Positions 15,310 to 25,397 are shown, counted from the first letter of the stretch. The stretch is 64,000 nt of DNA from Gemmobacter nectariphilus DSM 15620 (GCF_000429765.1 NZ_AUCM01000008.1:147430-211429); one strand, 5' to 3'. Notes: generated by a model not told the origin, from the sequence alone. A program made the numbers and translations.

Positions 15310-15507
15310 ATGCACCACCCAGACCAACAGCGCGGCCCCGCCCAGGTGGTGCGCCTGCGCCCCCTGCGCCCTGCAGGCCCGATCCCCGCCCCCGGCGAAA
15401 CCCTGGTCATTATCGCCCAGGCCCGCGGCCGCACCGCCATGGCCGTGCGCCACATGCTTGCCACGGGCGCCGTGCAGCCCACCCGCCAGCCCGGCGGTGC
15501 CGCATGA
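15310..15507 (+). CDS. small hypothetical phage protein, first gene of rightward operon
   Basis: This is a 65-residue basic protein I do not recognise. The ATG at 15310 is preferred because GGAGG sits 5 bases before it; the upstream ATG at 15298 overlaps that ribosome site. The central part (PGETLVIIAQARGRTAMAVR) could form a strand-helix unit. The stop overlaps the next ATG by 4 bases. Confidence 0.55.
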   Translation: MHHPDQQRGPAQVVRLRPLRPAGPIPAPGETLVIIAQARGRTAMAVRHMLATGAVQPTRQPGGAA

Positions 15508-15659
15508 CCATCTTCGAACGCCTCAACCGCCGCCGCCTGCGCGACGACGTGCTGCACGAGCTCGCCACCGGCCTGTGGCTGATCGGCGGCGCCATGGGCT
15601 GGGCCATCCTGATCGCCGAGGGCCTGCGGCTCTACGCCGAGCTCGGGCCGCAGCCGTGA
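15504..15659 (+). CDS. small single-pass membrane protein
   Basis: A 51-residue protein with a basic N-terminus (FERLNRRRLRDD) and one hydrophobic helix (LATGLWLIGGAMGWAILIA, about residues 20-38). It overlaps both its neighbours by 4 bases, which supports coupled translation. No function is recognised; small phage membrane proteins of this size can be superinfection-exclusion or lysis-control factors. Confidence 0.55.
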   Translation: MTIFERLNRRRLRDDVLHELATGLWLIGGAMGWAILIAEGLRLYAELGPQP

Positions 15660-16042
15660 GCGCCGCGCCGCTGATCTCCATCGGTCTCGGTGACGGCACG
15701 ATGACCGTTCCGGTTCCGATGGAGGATTTCAAAAAAGCCCTCGACCAAGTCAGGGGAACCCCGCCGATGAAGCACGATCCCGACTTCGCCAAGCAGAATG
15801 CTGACGCCTACGCGGTGACCGCGGACGAGCTGCGCCAGTTCATCGAACGCGCCGAACAGCTGGCGGCCGAGAAGAAGGACATTGCCGAGCAGGAAAAGGA
15901 TCTGTTCGCCGAGGCCAAGGGGCGCGGCTACGACACCAAGGTCATGCGCAAGGTCATCGCCCTGCGCAAGCGCAAGCCCGAGGACGTGGCCGAGGAAGAC
16001 GCGATCCTCGACATGTACAGAGCCGCGCTGGGGATGGCCTGA
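15656..16042 (+). CDS. GapR-like (DUF2312) nucleoid-associated protein
   Basis: Residues about 50-128 match DUF2312/GapR: VTADELRQFIERAEQL, then EQEKDLFAEAKGRGYDTKVM, RKVIALRK and AILDMYRAALGM at the C-terminus. GapR is an alphaproteobacterial nucleoid protein that clamps overtwisted DNA ahead of replication and transcription. A roughly 45-residue N-terminal extension precedes the domain. The start is a GTG at 15656 overlapping the previous stop; an ATG at residue 38 is the alternative. A phage copy could aid replication or displace host GapR. Confidence 0.8.
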   Translation: MSAAPLISIGLGDGTMTVPVPMEDFKKALDQVRGTPPMKHDPDFAKQNADAYAVTADELRQFIERAEQLAAEKKDIAEQEKDLFAEAKGRGYDTKVMRKVIALRKRKPEDVAEEDAILDMYRAALGMA

Positions 16043-16043
16043 C

Positions 16044-16271
16044 ATGGCCGCCCCCCGCCCCTTCTGGATGGTCAAGGGCGCCGGCCCCACGAACGCGATC
16101 CACGCCACCCGCATGGACGCTGAGCGCGAGGCCGACCGGCTGGCCAAACAAAACCCTGGCGTCAACTTCTACGTCCTTCAAGCCATCGCCTGTCACCGCA
16201 AGATTGAGGTTGAGCGTGTCAGCTTGATCGAGGCGACGCTCGACATGGACGATGAAGAAATCCCGTTCTGA
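16044..16271 (+). CDS. small hypothetical phage protein
   Basis: A 75-residue protein beginning one base after the GapR-like stop. It opens with RPFWMVKGAGPTNAIHATRM and has a helix of alternating charge (DAEREADRLAKQNPGVNFYV), then a beta-like segment and an acidic C-terminus ending DDEEIPF. I do not recognise the family; the pattern suggests a small alpha/beta protein. Confidence 0.6.
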   Translation: MAAPRPFWMVKGAGPTNAIHATRMDAEREADRLAKQNPGVNFYVLQAIACHRKIEVERVSLIEATLDMDDEEIPF

Positions 16272-16339
16272 CCCTTCGGTGACTGGCCCCGCCCCGCGCC
16301 GGGCCAGCATCCCAAGCGCCAGCTTAGGAGTTTCCCCCC

Positions 16340-16513
16340 ATGACCACCCAGATCCCCGCCCCTTGGGCCATCCACCTGACCGCGCTGGCCCTTGTCCGGC
16401 CGGCGCGGACCTGCCCCCACTGCGGCCAGCCCCGGCGGATCATCCGCGATGATGCCACCCTGCCGGTGACCGGCCTGCGGCTGGCGGCGTGTCACTGCAC
16501 GGAGGGGCGGTGA
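16340..16513 (+). CDS. small zinc-ribbon-like phage protein
   Basis: A 57-residue protein with TAGGAG 9 bases before ATG 16340. It contains CPHCGQPRR (about residues 25-33) and a C-terminal CHC (about 51-53), which could hold one zinc ion. Its stop overlaps the next ATG in TGATG. No specific family is recognised. Confidence 0.6.
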   Translation: MTTQIPAPWAIHLTALALVRPARTCPHCGQPRRIIRDDATLPVTGLRLAACHCTEGR

Positions 16514-16740
16514 TGACGATAGAGCGCTGCGCCTGCGTGACAATTGGTGATCTGGAGTCAGCGGCCGGTATCGGACGCGACCACGAGAGCCGCTGGAGCT
16601 TCTGGCGGGCCTATACCACCAGCCCCAGCGATCCGATCACCGAGGGAGCTGCCGAACTCAGGCATAGAATCGAGACGCGCCTGTCGGGCTTCCGAATGCC
16701 GACCGATCCCCCATCAATGAAGGCGCGCCGCCATGGCTGA
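16513..16740 (+). CDS. small hypothetical phage protein
   Basis: This 75-residue protein starts at the ATG that overlaps the previous stop and ends 8 bases inside the Gp37/Gp68-like gene. A Trp-rich middle (SRWSFWRAYTTSPSDPITEG) is the most distinctive part. No family is recognised. Confidence 0.55.
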   Translation: MTIERCACVTIGDLESAAGIGRDHESRWSFWRAYTTSPSDPITEGAAELRHRIETRLSGFRMPTDPPSMKARRHG

Positions 16741-17776
16741 CACCACGCATATCGAATGGACCGACGCCACCTGGAACCCGATCACCGGGTGCAGCATCGT
16801 GGATGCCGGCTGCACCAACTGCTATGCCATGCAGCTGGCCGGCACTCGGCTGCGCAACCATCCCAGCCGGGCCGGGCTGACCCGCGTGTCAGGCGGCCGC
16901 CCGAAATGGACGGGGGAGGTGCGCTTCAACGAACAGTGGCTCGACCAGCCGCTGCGCTGGACGCGCCCGCGCATGATTTTCGTCTGCGCGCACGGCGATC
17001 TGTTCCACGAGGCGGTGCCGGATGAATGGATTGACCAGGTGTTCGCCATCATGGCGGATTGTCCGCAGCACACATTCCAGGTGCTGACCAAGCGGCCGGA
17101 GCGCATGGCGTCCTACCTGACCACGCGCCGCGCCGGAAAGTCACTGCAACCGCCAATCGGCGGCGGCCTTCTTGGCTACCACCCGTTCAACAGCGAAATC
17201 CTGCCGCCTCGCAATATCTGGATCGGCACCAGCATCAGCGACCAGGCCAGCGCCGATCTGCGCATCCCGCATCTGCTCGCCACCCCGGCGGCGGTGCGTT
17301 TTCTGTCGGCCGAGCCGCTGCTTGGGCCGGTCGATCTGCGCGCCGTCGACCCGGGGATTGCCTGTGGCGCATGGTGCAAGGGTGGCTGCGGCGTGAGCGG
17401 TGACAACGAATGCGGGCGCGAAAGCCCCAGCCTCGACTGGGTGATCGTCGGCGGCGAAAGCGGCCCCGGCGCGCGCCCCATGCACCCGGACTGGGCGCGG
17501 TCCCTGCGCGATCAATGCGTCGCGGCTGGGGTGCCGTTCTTCTTCAAGCAGTGGGGGGAGTGGGAATCGGTCTATGACCGCGACCGAGACGATCCAGATT
17601 GGCGGAACGTGCCGAAAGCTGGCGACCGGTATCGAAAGCGATGGCTGAACCTTGCTGGAGGTCAAGGCTTTCATGGCGACAAGCTCAACATGATGAAGCG
17701 CATCGGCAAGCGCGCCGCCGGCCGCCTGCTGGACGGTCGCACCTGGGACCAGATGCCGGGGGTGCGCGATGGCTGA
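16733..17776 (+). CDS. phage Gp37/Gp68 family protein (DUF5131)
   Basis: The 347-residue protein matches the Gp37/Gp68 (DUF5131) family. It opens with HIEWTDATWNPITGCSIVDA, then GCTNCYAMQLAGTRL, giving a C-x6-C-x2-C cluster (about residues 19-29) that looks like a metal or iron-sulfur site. Conserved segments follow, such as MIFVCAHGDLFHEAVPDEW and IWIGTSISDQ, and WVIVGGESGPGARPM (about 235-249). Relatives are common in prophages and are sometimes linked to the three-Cys-motif partner TcmP, which I do not see here. The biochemical activity is not established to my knowledge. Confidence 0.85.
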   Translation: MADTTHIEWTDATWNPITGCSIVDAGCTNCYAMQLAGTRLRNHPSRAGLTRVSGGRPKWTGEVRFNEQWLDQPLRWTRPRMIFVCAHGDLFHEAVPDEWIDQVFAIMADCPQHTFQVLTKRPERMASYLTTRRAGKSLQPPIGGGLLGYHPFNSEILPPRNIWIGTSISDQASADLRIPHLLATPAAVRFLSAEPLLGPVDLRAVDPGIACGAWCKGGCGVSGDNECGRESPSLDWVIVGGESGPGARPMHPDWARSLRDQCVAAGVPFFFKQWGEWESVYDRDRDDPDWRNVPKAGDRYRKRWLNLAGGQGFHGDKLNMMKRIGKRAAGRLLDGRTWDQMPGVRDG

Positions 17777-18023
17777 CATTCGCATGACGCCAAGCGGCAG
17801 CATGGAAGCCATAGGAGATGATGGCTGCTGGCAGCCTGTCCCGAAAGCTGCGGCGGACGAGATCGCAGAACTTCGCAGACAGCTTGGCGGCGGGTGTCCA
17901 GCCAACCATGGCGGATACCACACAGTGATTTCTCAAGGGCGCTACAAGTTTTGCGGCGAATGCGGACATACCTTGGTTGGCGTCCGTTACTGTCACCTTC
18001 CGGCGGGGACTGCCAATGCTTGA
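17769..18023 (+). CDS. small hypothetical phage protein with a Cys pair
   Basis: An 84-residue protein overlapping both neighbours by 8 bases. The C-terminal half carries GRYKFCGECGHTLVGVRYC, a CxxC plus a later Cys that with GGGCPANHGG could bind zinc. It is plausibly a small nucleic-acid or protein adaptor, but no family is recognised. Confidence 0.55.
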   Translation: MADIRMTPSGSMEAIGDDGCWQPVPKAAADEIAELRRQLGGGCPANHGGYHTVISQGRYKFCGECGHTLVGVRYCHLPAGTANA

Positions 18024-18711
18024 CGCCCACTGGCCCACCGCCCCAGAGGCGCGGGCGCTGCGCGTCCTGATCGGCTGCGAGACCAGCGGCGTGATGCGCC
18101 GGGCGTTTGCCGCGCGCGGACACGACGCATGGTCCTGCGACCTGCTGCCCGCAGAGGACGGCAGCAACCGCCACATTCGTGGCGACGTGCGCGACCATCT
18201 GGCGGGCGGCTGGGATTTGCTGGTCGTGGCGCATCCGCCCTGCACCCGCCTGTGCAACAGCGGCGTCCGGTGGCTGCACACGCCGCCGCCAGGGCGCACG
18301 GCAGCCGACATGTGGGCCGAGCTTGACGAGGGCGTTGCGCTGTTCACGGCCTGCTGGCGTGCGCCGGTTGATCGCGTGGCGGTCGAAAACCCGATCATGC
18401 ACCGCCACGCCCGCGAGCGGATGCCCGCTGACCTGCCGCGCCCGCAGATCGTGCAGCCGTGGTGGTTCGGCGAGCCTGCGAAGAAGGCGACCGGGTTCTA
18501 CCTGCGCGGGCTGCCGCCGCTGACCCCGACGAACCGCCTGCCGCTGCCGGAGAGGGGCAGCGACGAAGACAAGCGGTGGCAGGCTGTTCACCGCGCCAGC
18601 CCCGGCCCGGATCGGTGGAAATTCCGCAGCCGCACATTCGAGGGCGTGGCCGCCGCCTGCGCCGACCAATGGGGCCGCGCGGCCCTGCAACAGATCGAGA
18701 GGACAGCATGA
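18016..18711 (+). CDS. cytosine-methyltransferase-like phage protein
   Basis: The 231-residue protein resembles the m5C methylase fold in reduced form. It has a SAM-binding-like start (RVLIGCETSGVMRRAFAARG, about residues 15-34), a motif IV-like AHPPCTRLCNSG (about 73-84) and an ENP motif (VAVENPIMHRH, about 122-132). The usual PCQ and target-recognition domain are not seen. Similar prophage proteins are often labelled DNA cytosine methyltransferase. It may methylate a base or be a diverged enzyme. The ATG at 18016 overlaps the previous gene by 8 bases. Confidence 0.65.
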   Translation: MLDAHWPTAPEARALRVLIGCETSGVMRRAFAARGHDAWSCDLLPAEDGSNRHIRGDVRDHLAGGWDLLVVAHPPCTRLCNSGVRWLHTPPPGRTAADMWAELDEGVALFTACWRAPVDRVAVENPIMHRHARERMPADLPRPQIVQPWWFGEPAKKATGFYLRGLPPLTPTNRLPLPERGSDEDKRWQAVHRASPGPDRWKFRSRTFEGVAAACADQWGRAALQQIERTA

Positions 18712-18911
18712 CCCCGCGCCATCCGTTGGACGGCAACGCGATTGCCGCAGACCGCCATTACGACCAGCCCGCGCCGACCGATCACGACTGCTGCGACCAG
18801 TGCGGCGCGCCCTTCGGCGACCCTGACGATGACCCGGACTGCGTTGTCCAGGACGCCGTTGCGTTCATGTGGTGCGAAACCTGCGCCGAAGCACATGGAG
18901 ATGAGACATGA
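18708..18911 (+). CDS. small Cys-rich phage protein
   Basis: A 67-residue acidic protein with CCDQCGAPFGDPDDDPDC (about residues 28-45) and CETC near the C-terminus, consistent with one zinc ribbon. It starts with an ATGA overlap after the methylase-like gene and ends with an ATGA overlap into the next. Function unknown. Confidence 0.6.
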   Translation: MTPRHPLDGNAIAADRHYDQPAPTDHDCCDQCGAPFGDPDDDPDCVVQDAVAFMWCETCAEAHGDET

Positions 18912-19759
18912 CCACCGACCACGACCACCCCGACACCGACCTGACGGACCCGCACGGCGAGGCCGAGGCGCTGCGGAGGGAGAACGCGCGGCTGCGGGTG
19001 CAAATGAAGGCAACGCTGGAACGCTCCGTGGGAGAGCGCCTGAAATATGAGCATCGACTGGCCGCGTCAGCTTGGAGACGTGGTTACTGGCAAGACCGCG
19101 CCGGAGCCGCAGAGGCCGCGCTTGCCAAGATGGGGATCCAGGTCATCACCGACGATGACATGCGCAGGAAGATCGAGGAGGGCCGCCGCCCCCTGGACGC
19201 GCGCACCGTCGCACAGGCGGCCGAAGCCTATCGGACGCTGCATCCAGAGGAATTTGCCGCCAGTCGCGCGCCCGATCCTGCCGTCAACGCTGGTAGCTGC
19301 CAGCCGGGCGACCTGATCAGCCGAGCGGCTGCGATTGAGGCTCTTGGGTTTGCTGCATGGAAGCATCAAGGGACGGACGCATATAGCGCAGGCATGGACG
19401 CTGGGGCACGGCATCAGGCGAAACAGGACTATGACGCAATCCGCGCACTCCCCGCCGCACCTGTGGCCGAGGCGCAGCCCACCATCGGCGGGGCGCAACT
19501 TGATGCGCTGGTGGATGAACTGCGCGGTATCGGCGGTCCTGGCTACTGGGCCGACACCGCCGCCGACGCCATCACCGCCCTGCGCGCGCAGCCGGACTGG
19601 AAGGCGATGGCCGAGCGGCTGGGGGAGGCGTTGGATGGGATGGAAACCATCGTCGAAGATCAAGAGTACAACACGCTTTATGTGAAGGGTTTCGTGCAGC
19701 GCCAGTTGAATAATGCCCGCGCCGCCCTGTCCGACCTCGCCAAGATGAAGGGGGAATGA
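18908..19759 (+). CDS. hypothetical phage protein (Ea22-like accessory type)
   Basis: The 283-residue protein is a mosaic of the kind seen in lambdoid accessory regions. It has a charged coiled-coil start (EAEALRRENARLRVQMKATL, about residues 18-37), a middle part with a DLISRAAAIEALGFAAW segment (about 135-151) common to several phage proteins, and a helical C-terminus. No enzymatic motif is visible. It lies between the small Cys-rich gene and an HNH gene, in the region between early control genes and integration genes. Function unknown. Confidence 0.6.
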   Translation: MTTDHDHPDTDLTDPHGEAEALRRENARLRVQMKATLERSVGERLKYEHRLAASAWRRGYWQDRAGAAEAALAKMGIQVITDDDMRRKIEEGRRPLDARTVAQAAEAYRTLHPEEFAASRAPDPAVNAGSCQPGDLISRAAAIEALGFAAWKHQGTDAYSAGMDAGARHQAKQDYDAIRALPAAPVAEAQPTIGGAQLDALVDELRGIGGPGYWADTAADAITALRAQPDWKAMAERLGEALDGMETIVEDQEYNTLYVKGFVQRQLNNARAALSDLAKMKGE

Positions 19760-19762
19760 GGG

Positions 19763-20179
19763 ATGGATCGCGCCGACGAAATCTGGACCGGATCCAAAAC
19801 GCAACGAGCCGCCCTTCGCGCGAGGTTTGACGGCAGATGCGGCTATTGCGGAGAAGTCATGCAGAAGATGCATGCCGATCACATCAAGCCTGTCATCAGG
19901 GTGACGACCGATCCAGGGGGGGAAAGGCTCCCTGTAGACCAACAGCGCATGGTCCGACCAGAACTGAACACTGTTGCGAACGTGATGCCGTGCTGCGGAC
20001 CATGCAACATCAGTAAGGGCGGATACGGCCTGGAGGAGTGGCGCGCGCTGCTGGCTCGGTCTGCAGAAATCGTGGCCCGAGAGAAGTCTATCTTTCGCGC
20101 CGCCGTCCGGTTCGGGCTGATCCGCGTCGTTGATGAGCCTGTGATATTTCACTTTGAGCGGAAGGGGGCCACCAAATGA
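19763..20179 (+). CDS. HNH endonuclease
   Basis: The 138-residue protein has an HNH nuclease core: CGYCGEVMQKMHADHIKPVI (about residues 29-48) gives the first Cys pair and the catalytic DH, and NTVANVMPCCGPCNISKGG (about 71-89) gives the Asn, second Cys pair and final Asn. It is distinct from the terminase-associated HNH at 7164-7547. Such free-standing HNH genes can be homing-like or defence-related. Base composition is lower in GC than neighbours in places, which fits a recent insertion. Confidence 0.8.
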   Translation: MDRADEIWTGSKTQRAALRARFDGRCGYCGEVMQKMHADHIKPVIRVTTDPGGERLPVDQQRMVRPELNTVANVMPCCGPCNISKGGYGLEEWRALLARSAEIVAREKSIFRAAVRFGLIRVVDEPVIFHFERKGATK

Positions 20180-20811
20180 CCGCCCGTATCGACACATCAC
20201 CCGAGGCCATCGCGGCGCTGCACTGGGCGGCAGGTCAACAAATCGGCATGACGCTTGACGTTGACGATGTTGTCGCCCTCGCCGCCGAAATCGCCCGCCT
20301 GACCGACGCCGCTGATAACCACAACGCCGCGTGGGTTGCCGCTTGTGATCGGATTGCCGCGCTTGAGGCCGAGCGCGACGAGGCCCGCGCTCAGGTGGCT
20401 GTGGCGTATGAAGCTGCTGCGAATTTGGTGTTGGGTCTCCCAATGACAGATGGGGTTGCTGATGTTTTGGCGGAAGATATAGCTGATGACATCCGCGCCC
20501 TCACCACACCCGACGCCACCGCAGCCCTCGCCGCCCGTGACGCCGCGATGCGCAACGAGGGGCGGAAGTCGGTTAAGGTTAAGCCGCTGGTTTGGGAAGA
20601 TGTAAATGAAACCGGAACCATCCAAGATGCCGCTGGTTTCAGAACCATCTATCGAGTGTGGGCTAACGGGCACACTGGTGAAGTGCGATACAAGACAAGC
20701 CATATGGGCGCCTGGCTTTTTGTGCAAACAGTCGAGGCCGCCAAAGCCGCAGCCCAAGCCGAATACGAAGCCTCCATCCTCGCCACGCTGGAACCGGAGG
20801 GCGGGGAATGA
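20176..20811 (+). CDS. hypothetical phage protein (Ea22-like accessory type)
   Basis: A 211-residue protein with a coiled-coil-like middle (ACDRIAALEAERDEARAQVA, about residues 55-74) and a C-terminal domain starting at KVKPLVWEDVNETGTIQDAA (about 134-153) that resembles segments in Ea22-type phage proteins. It overlaps both neighbours by 4 bases. Parts of the DNA (20400-20480, 20560-20700) are less GC-rich than the surroundings, suggesting mosaic origin. Function unknown. Confidence 0.6.
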   Translation: MTARIDTSPEAIAALHWAAGQQIGMTLDVDDVVALAAEIARLTDAADNHNAAWVAACDRIAALEAERDEARAQVAVAYEAAANLVLGLPMTDGVADVLAEDIADDIRALTTPDATAALAARDAAMRNEGRKSVKVKPLVWEDVNETGTIQDAAGFRTIYRVWANGHTGEVRYKTSHMGAWLFVQTVEAAKAAAQAEYEASILATLEPEGGE

Positions 20812-21026
20812 GCGCGCCGGAACGGACATGCACCGAAGACATCCGCGCCGATGTGGTGCAGGCGCTGGTGGAGGCCCTGCGCGACCTGATGTCCCTCGTG
20901 GACGACGCCCGCGCAGACGTGGACGTTGACGCTATGGACGCAGGCGGCGCGTGGCTCTGCGGCGACGAAATGCATTGCCGCATGGGCGCTGCGAGGGCTG
21001 CGCTGATCGCAGTCGAGGGGGGCTGA
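20808..21026 (+). CDS. small hypothetical phage protein
   Basis: A 72-residue acidic helical protein (VVQALVEALRDLMSLVDDAR) with a short Cys-containing end (WLCGDEMHCRMG). It starts with a 4-base ATGA overlap after the previous gene and ends 2 bases before the excisionase start. Function unknown. Confidence 0.55.
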   Translation: MSAPERTCTEDIRADVVQALVEALRDLMSLVDDARADVDVDAMDAGGAWLCGDEMHCRMGAARAALIAVEGG

Positions 21027-21028
21027 CC

Positions 21029-21337
21029 ATGGGGAAGCATGACGCGATCAAGCCGCCATATACCCCAGAAACACTTGCAGAGCGCTGGGGCGTGACCGCA
21101 AATGCCGTTCGCAAGAAATGTGCCGCTGGCGAGCTGGAGCACTTTCGGTTCGGCAAGCTCTACCGCATCCCCGCTCGCGTCGTTGAGGAGTTCGAACAGT
21201 GCCAGACATCAGCATCGGCAGGCTCAGAGGTGGCTACTGCGTCTTCTGGTCCGACGACGGCCGCCGCGTTCGGCATCAGCTTAAGGCACGCACCAGAGCG
21301 GAAGCGGAAGCCGAGGCAATCGACGTCTACCGCCTGA
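21029..21337 (+). CDS. excisionase / MerR-type HTH protein
   Basis: This 102-residue protein has a winged HTH of the excisionase/AlpA type: TPETLAERWGVTANAVRKKC (about residues 12-31), then GELEHFRFGKLYRIPARVVE. It directs prophage excision by bending attachment-site DNA. The HTH domain is complete by about residue 57, and the rest is a low-complexity tail. Its 3' end overlaps the integrase start by 139 bases, which couples the two genes and balances Xis and Int levels. Confidence 0.75.
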   Translation: MGKHDAIKPPYTPETLAERWGVTANAVRKKCAAGELEHFRFGKLYRIPARVVEEFEQCQTSASAGSEVATASSGPTTAAAFGISLRHAPERKRKPRQSTSTA

Positions 21338-22206
21338 AGCACTTCGCTCAGGCGCAGACCGGCGCGACGGTGGCGCAGTTGTGGGACGAATACCGCCGCG
21401 ATCTGGGCGACAAGCCCACGGCGAAGACCATGGGCTATACCGGCAAGGCGGTTCTGGCGCATTTCGGGCACTACCGCCCTGACCAGATCACGACCGAGCT
21501 GTGCCGCAGCTACGCCCGCGCACGGATGGCCGCCGGCATATCTCAGGGCGCGGTCCACACCGAACTAGGCCACCTGCGCAGCACGATGACATGGGCAGAG
21601 CGCAACAGGATGATCGAAGCCGCGCCGCATATCGAGCGACCAGCCAAGCCGACACCCAAGGAGCGATTCCTGACGAAAGAGGAAGTTGCGCGGCTGATCG
21701 ACCACGCCGAAGCCCCGCATATCGCGCTGGCGATCCACCTGCTGTTCGCAACAGCTGGCCGGGTGTCGGCCGTGCTGCAGCTGACTTGGGATCGTGTCGA
21801 TCTGGATCGCGGCGTGATCAACCTGCGGCTCGACGATGCCCGCACGCGCAAGGGGCGCGCTATCGTGCCAATCAACCGTGGCCTGCTGGCGGCGCTGCAG
21901 ACGGCCCGCGATGCAGCCCTGTCCGATCACGTCGTTGAGTGGGGCGGAAAGCCGGTGGCGAGCATCCGCAAGGGCTTTGAAGCCGCCGTGACCCGCGCCG
22001 GGCTGCGCGACGTGACCCTGCACACGATTCGCCATTCGGCTGCCGTGGCGATGGTGTCGAACGGGATCCCGATCACCCAGGTCGCCCAATATCTCGGCCA
22101 CAGCAACACGACGATCACCTATTCGACCTACGGCAGATTCGCCCCTGATCACCTGACAGAGGCGGCCGAGGTGCTGGATTTCGTCAGGCTTCGCGCGAGA
22201 AAGTAG
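21199..22206 (+). CDS. int: tyrosine-recombinase integrase of the prophage
   Basis: This integrase inserts the prophage at tRNA-Val. The 335-residue protein has an N-terminal arm-binding segment, a core-binding domain (TVAQLWDEYRRDLGDKPTAK, about 55-74) and the catalytic domain from about residue 150. Catalytic residues seen are Arg in ATAGRVSAVLQL, Lys in ARTRKGRAIVP, HTIRH (H-x-x-R), LGHS and the nucleophile Tyr in STYGRF near residue 312. The start is a GTG at 21199, inside the excisionase gene. Its stop lies 73 bases from the tRNA-Val 3' end, as expected for attachment at a tRNA. Confidence 0.9.
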   Translation: MPDISIGRLRGGYCVFWSDDGRRVRHQLKARTRAEAEAEAIDVYRLKHFAQAQTGATVAQLWDEYRRDLGDKPTAKTMGYTGKAVLAHFGHYRPDQITTELCRSYARARMAAGISQGAVHTELGHLRSTMTWAERNRMIEAAPHIERPAKPTPKERFLTKEEVARLIDHAEAPHIALAIHLLFATAGRVSAVLQLTWDRVDLDRGVINLRLDDARTRKGRAIVPINRGLLAALQTARDAALSDHVVEWGGKPVASIRKGFEAAVTRAGLRDVTLHTIRHSAAVAMVSNGIPITQVAQYLGHSNTTITYSTYGRFAPDHLTEAAEVLDFVRLRARK

Positions 22207-22239
22207 GTTCAATGAACCGCAGGGCACTTCGCACAAATG

Positions 22240-22268
22240 AAAAAGCCCCGAATTTCTCCGAGGCTTTT
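22240..22268. terminator. bidirectional terminator after the integrase
   Basis: AAAAGCCCCG and CGAGGCTTTT flank a short loop, giving a stem with A- and T-runs on both sides. It can stop rightward transcription from int and leftward transcription past tRNA-Val. Confidence 0.7.
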
Positions 22269-22279
22269 CAATGCGATAA

Positions 22280-22354
22280 TGGTGGGCGATAACGGATTTG
22301 AACCGCTGACATCTTCGATGTGAACGAAGCGCTCTACCGCTGAGCTAATCGCCC
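22280..22354 (-). tRNA. tRNA-Val (CAC anticodon), prophage attachment target
   Basis: A 75-base cloverleaf with encoded CCA: acceptor stem GGGCGAT pairs with ATCGCCC, D-arm TTAGCTCAGCGGTAGAGC, anticodon stem CTTCG/CGAAG with loop TTCACAT (anticodon CAC, Val), and T-arm GCGGTTCAAATCCGT. The 3' end faces the integrase gene 73 bases away, so the right attachment site probably overlaps it. It is transcribed in the same direction as the HU-like gene. Confidence 0.95.
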
Positions 22355-22373
22355 GATGCCGGGGGGTTTACCC

Positions 22374-22775
22374 TCACTCCTGAGCAGGCGCAAGAGGGGT
22401 TTCACCCTCTTTTTTCGCCTTTGCTTTCCCGCCGGTCGCCGGCCGCAGCTTGATCAGGGTCTTGCGGCCCGTTTCATCGTCTCCCTTGAGCGTGACCTTG
22501 GCCCGGCCAAGCGGCGGCAGGATGAACGCTTCACCGCGGCTCAGCGAGGCGCCAAGCTCATGCAGCACGGCATCCATGACGGCCTTGGCCTGTTTCTTGT
22601 CGGCACCCGCGCGGGCGACGACGCGCTCAAGCAGGCTGCGAACCTTCAGCACGCCGCCTTCGATCGGTCCCTCGATCGGCATGGGCGCGGGGGCAGCCGC
22701 CTTGGGCTTTCGTGCAGCGCCGGCCGGCTTCTTGGCACGGGGGGTGCCGGCTGCGGGTTTCGTGGTCTTGGCCAT
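22374..22775 (-). CDS. HU-family DNA-binding protein with a basic N-terminal tail
   Basis: A nucleoid-associated protein of the HU/IHF superfamily. The 133 residues begin with a Lys/Ala/Pro-rich tail (KTTKPAAGTPRAKKPAGAAR), about 35 residues long, of histone H1 style. The HU-like fold then spans about 40-115 (KVRSLLERVVARAGADKKQA, FILPPLGRAKV), and another Lys-rich end follows. It is longer than canonical 90-residue HU because of both tails, and the usual arm motif is not obvious, so it is a divergent member. tRNA-Val follows in the same direction. Confidence 0.75.
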   Translation of the reverse strand: MAKTTKPAAGTPRAKKPAGAARKPKAAAPAPMPIEGPIEGGVLKVRSLLERVVARAGADKKQAKAVMDAVLHELGASLSRGEAFILPPLGRAKVTLKGDDETGRKTLIKLRPATGGKAKAKKEGETPLAPAQE

Positions 22776-22807
22776 GGGAAATCACCCTTCTGACAATGAT
22801 TTTGCGC

Positions 22808-22835
22808 AGAATAGGCCTCTGCGCGGCATCAACAA
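22808..22835 (-). promoter_or_regulatory. candidate promoter of the HU-like gene
   Basis: On the minus strand TTGTTG (22835-22830) and TATTCT (22813-22808) are 16 bases apart, about 30 bases before the start codon. Weak but well placed. Confidence 0.4.
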
Positions 22836-22941
22836 GCGAATTTCGCGGCCTCAGCAGAATTCCGCACGGCCTGCCACCGAATTGCGCTGAAATTGCGGCC
22901 CCGCACAGGGGATGAGCCCGGATGACAGGTTCGACATGAAA

Positions 22942-22967
22942 AAAGGGCCGCCCTTCGGCGGCCCTTT
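22942..22967 (-). terminator. intrinsic terminator of lon
   Basis: AAAGGGCCGCC and GGCGGCCCTTT form a perfect 11-base-pair stem with a 4-base loop; the minus strand continues CCCTTTTTTC. It begins 19 bases after the lon stop. Confidence 0.85.
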
Positions 22968-22985
22968 CACAAGGTCGGTGATGGC

Positions 22986-25397
<2,412 letters not shown>

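Noticed and set aside
22392..22414. Plus-strand hairpin with a T-run inside the HU-like gene 3' end
   Set aside because: Could terminate rightward read-through but lies inside coding sequence; not listed as a feature.
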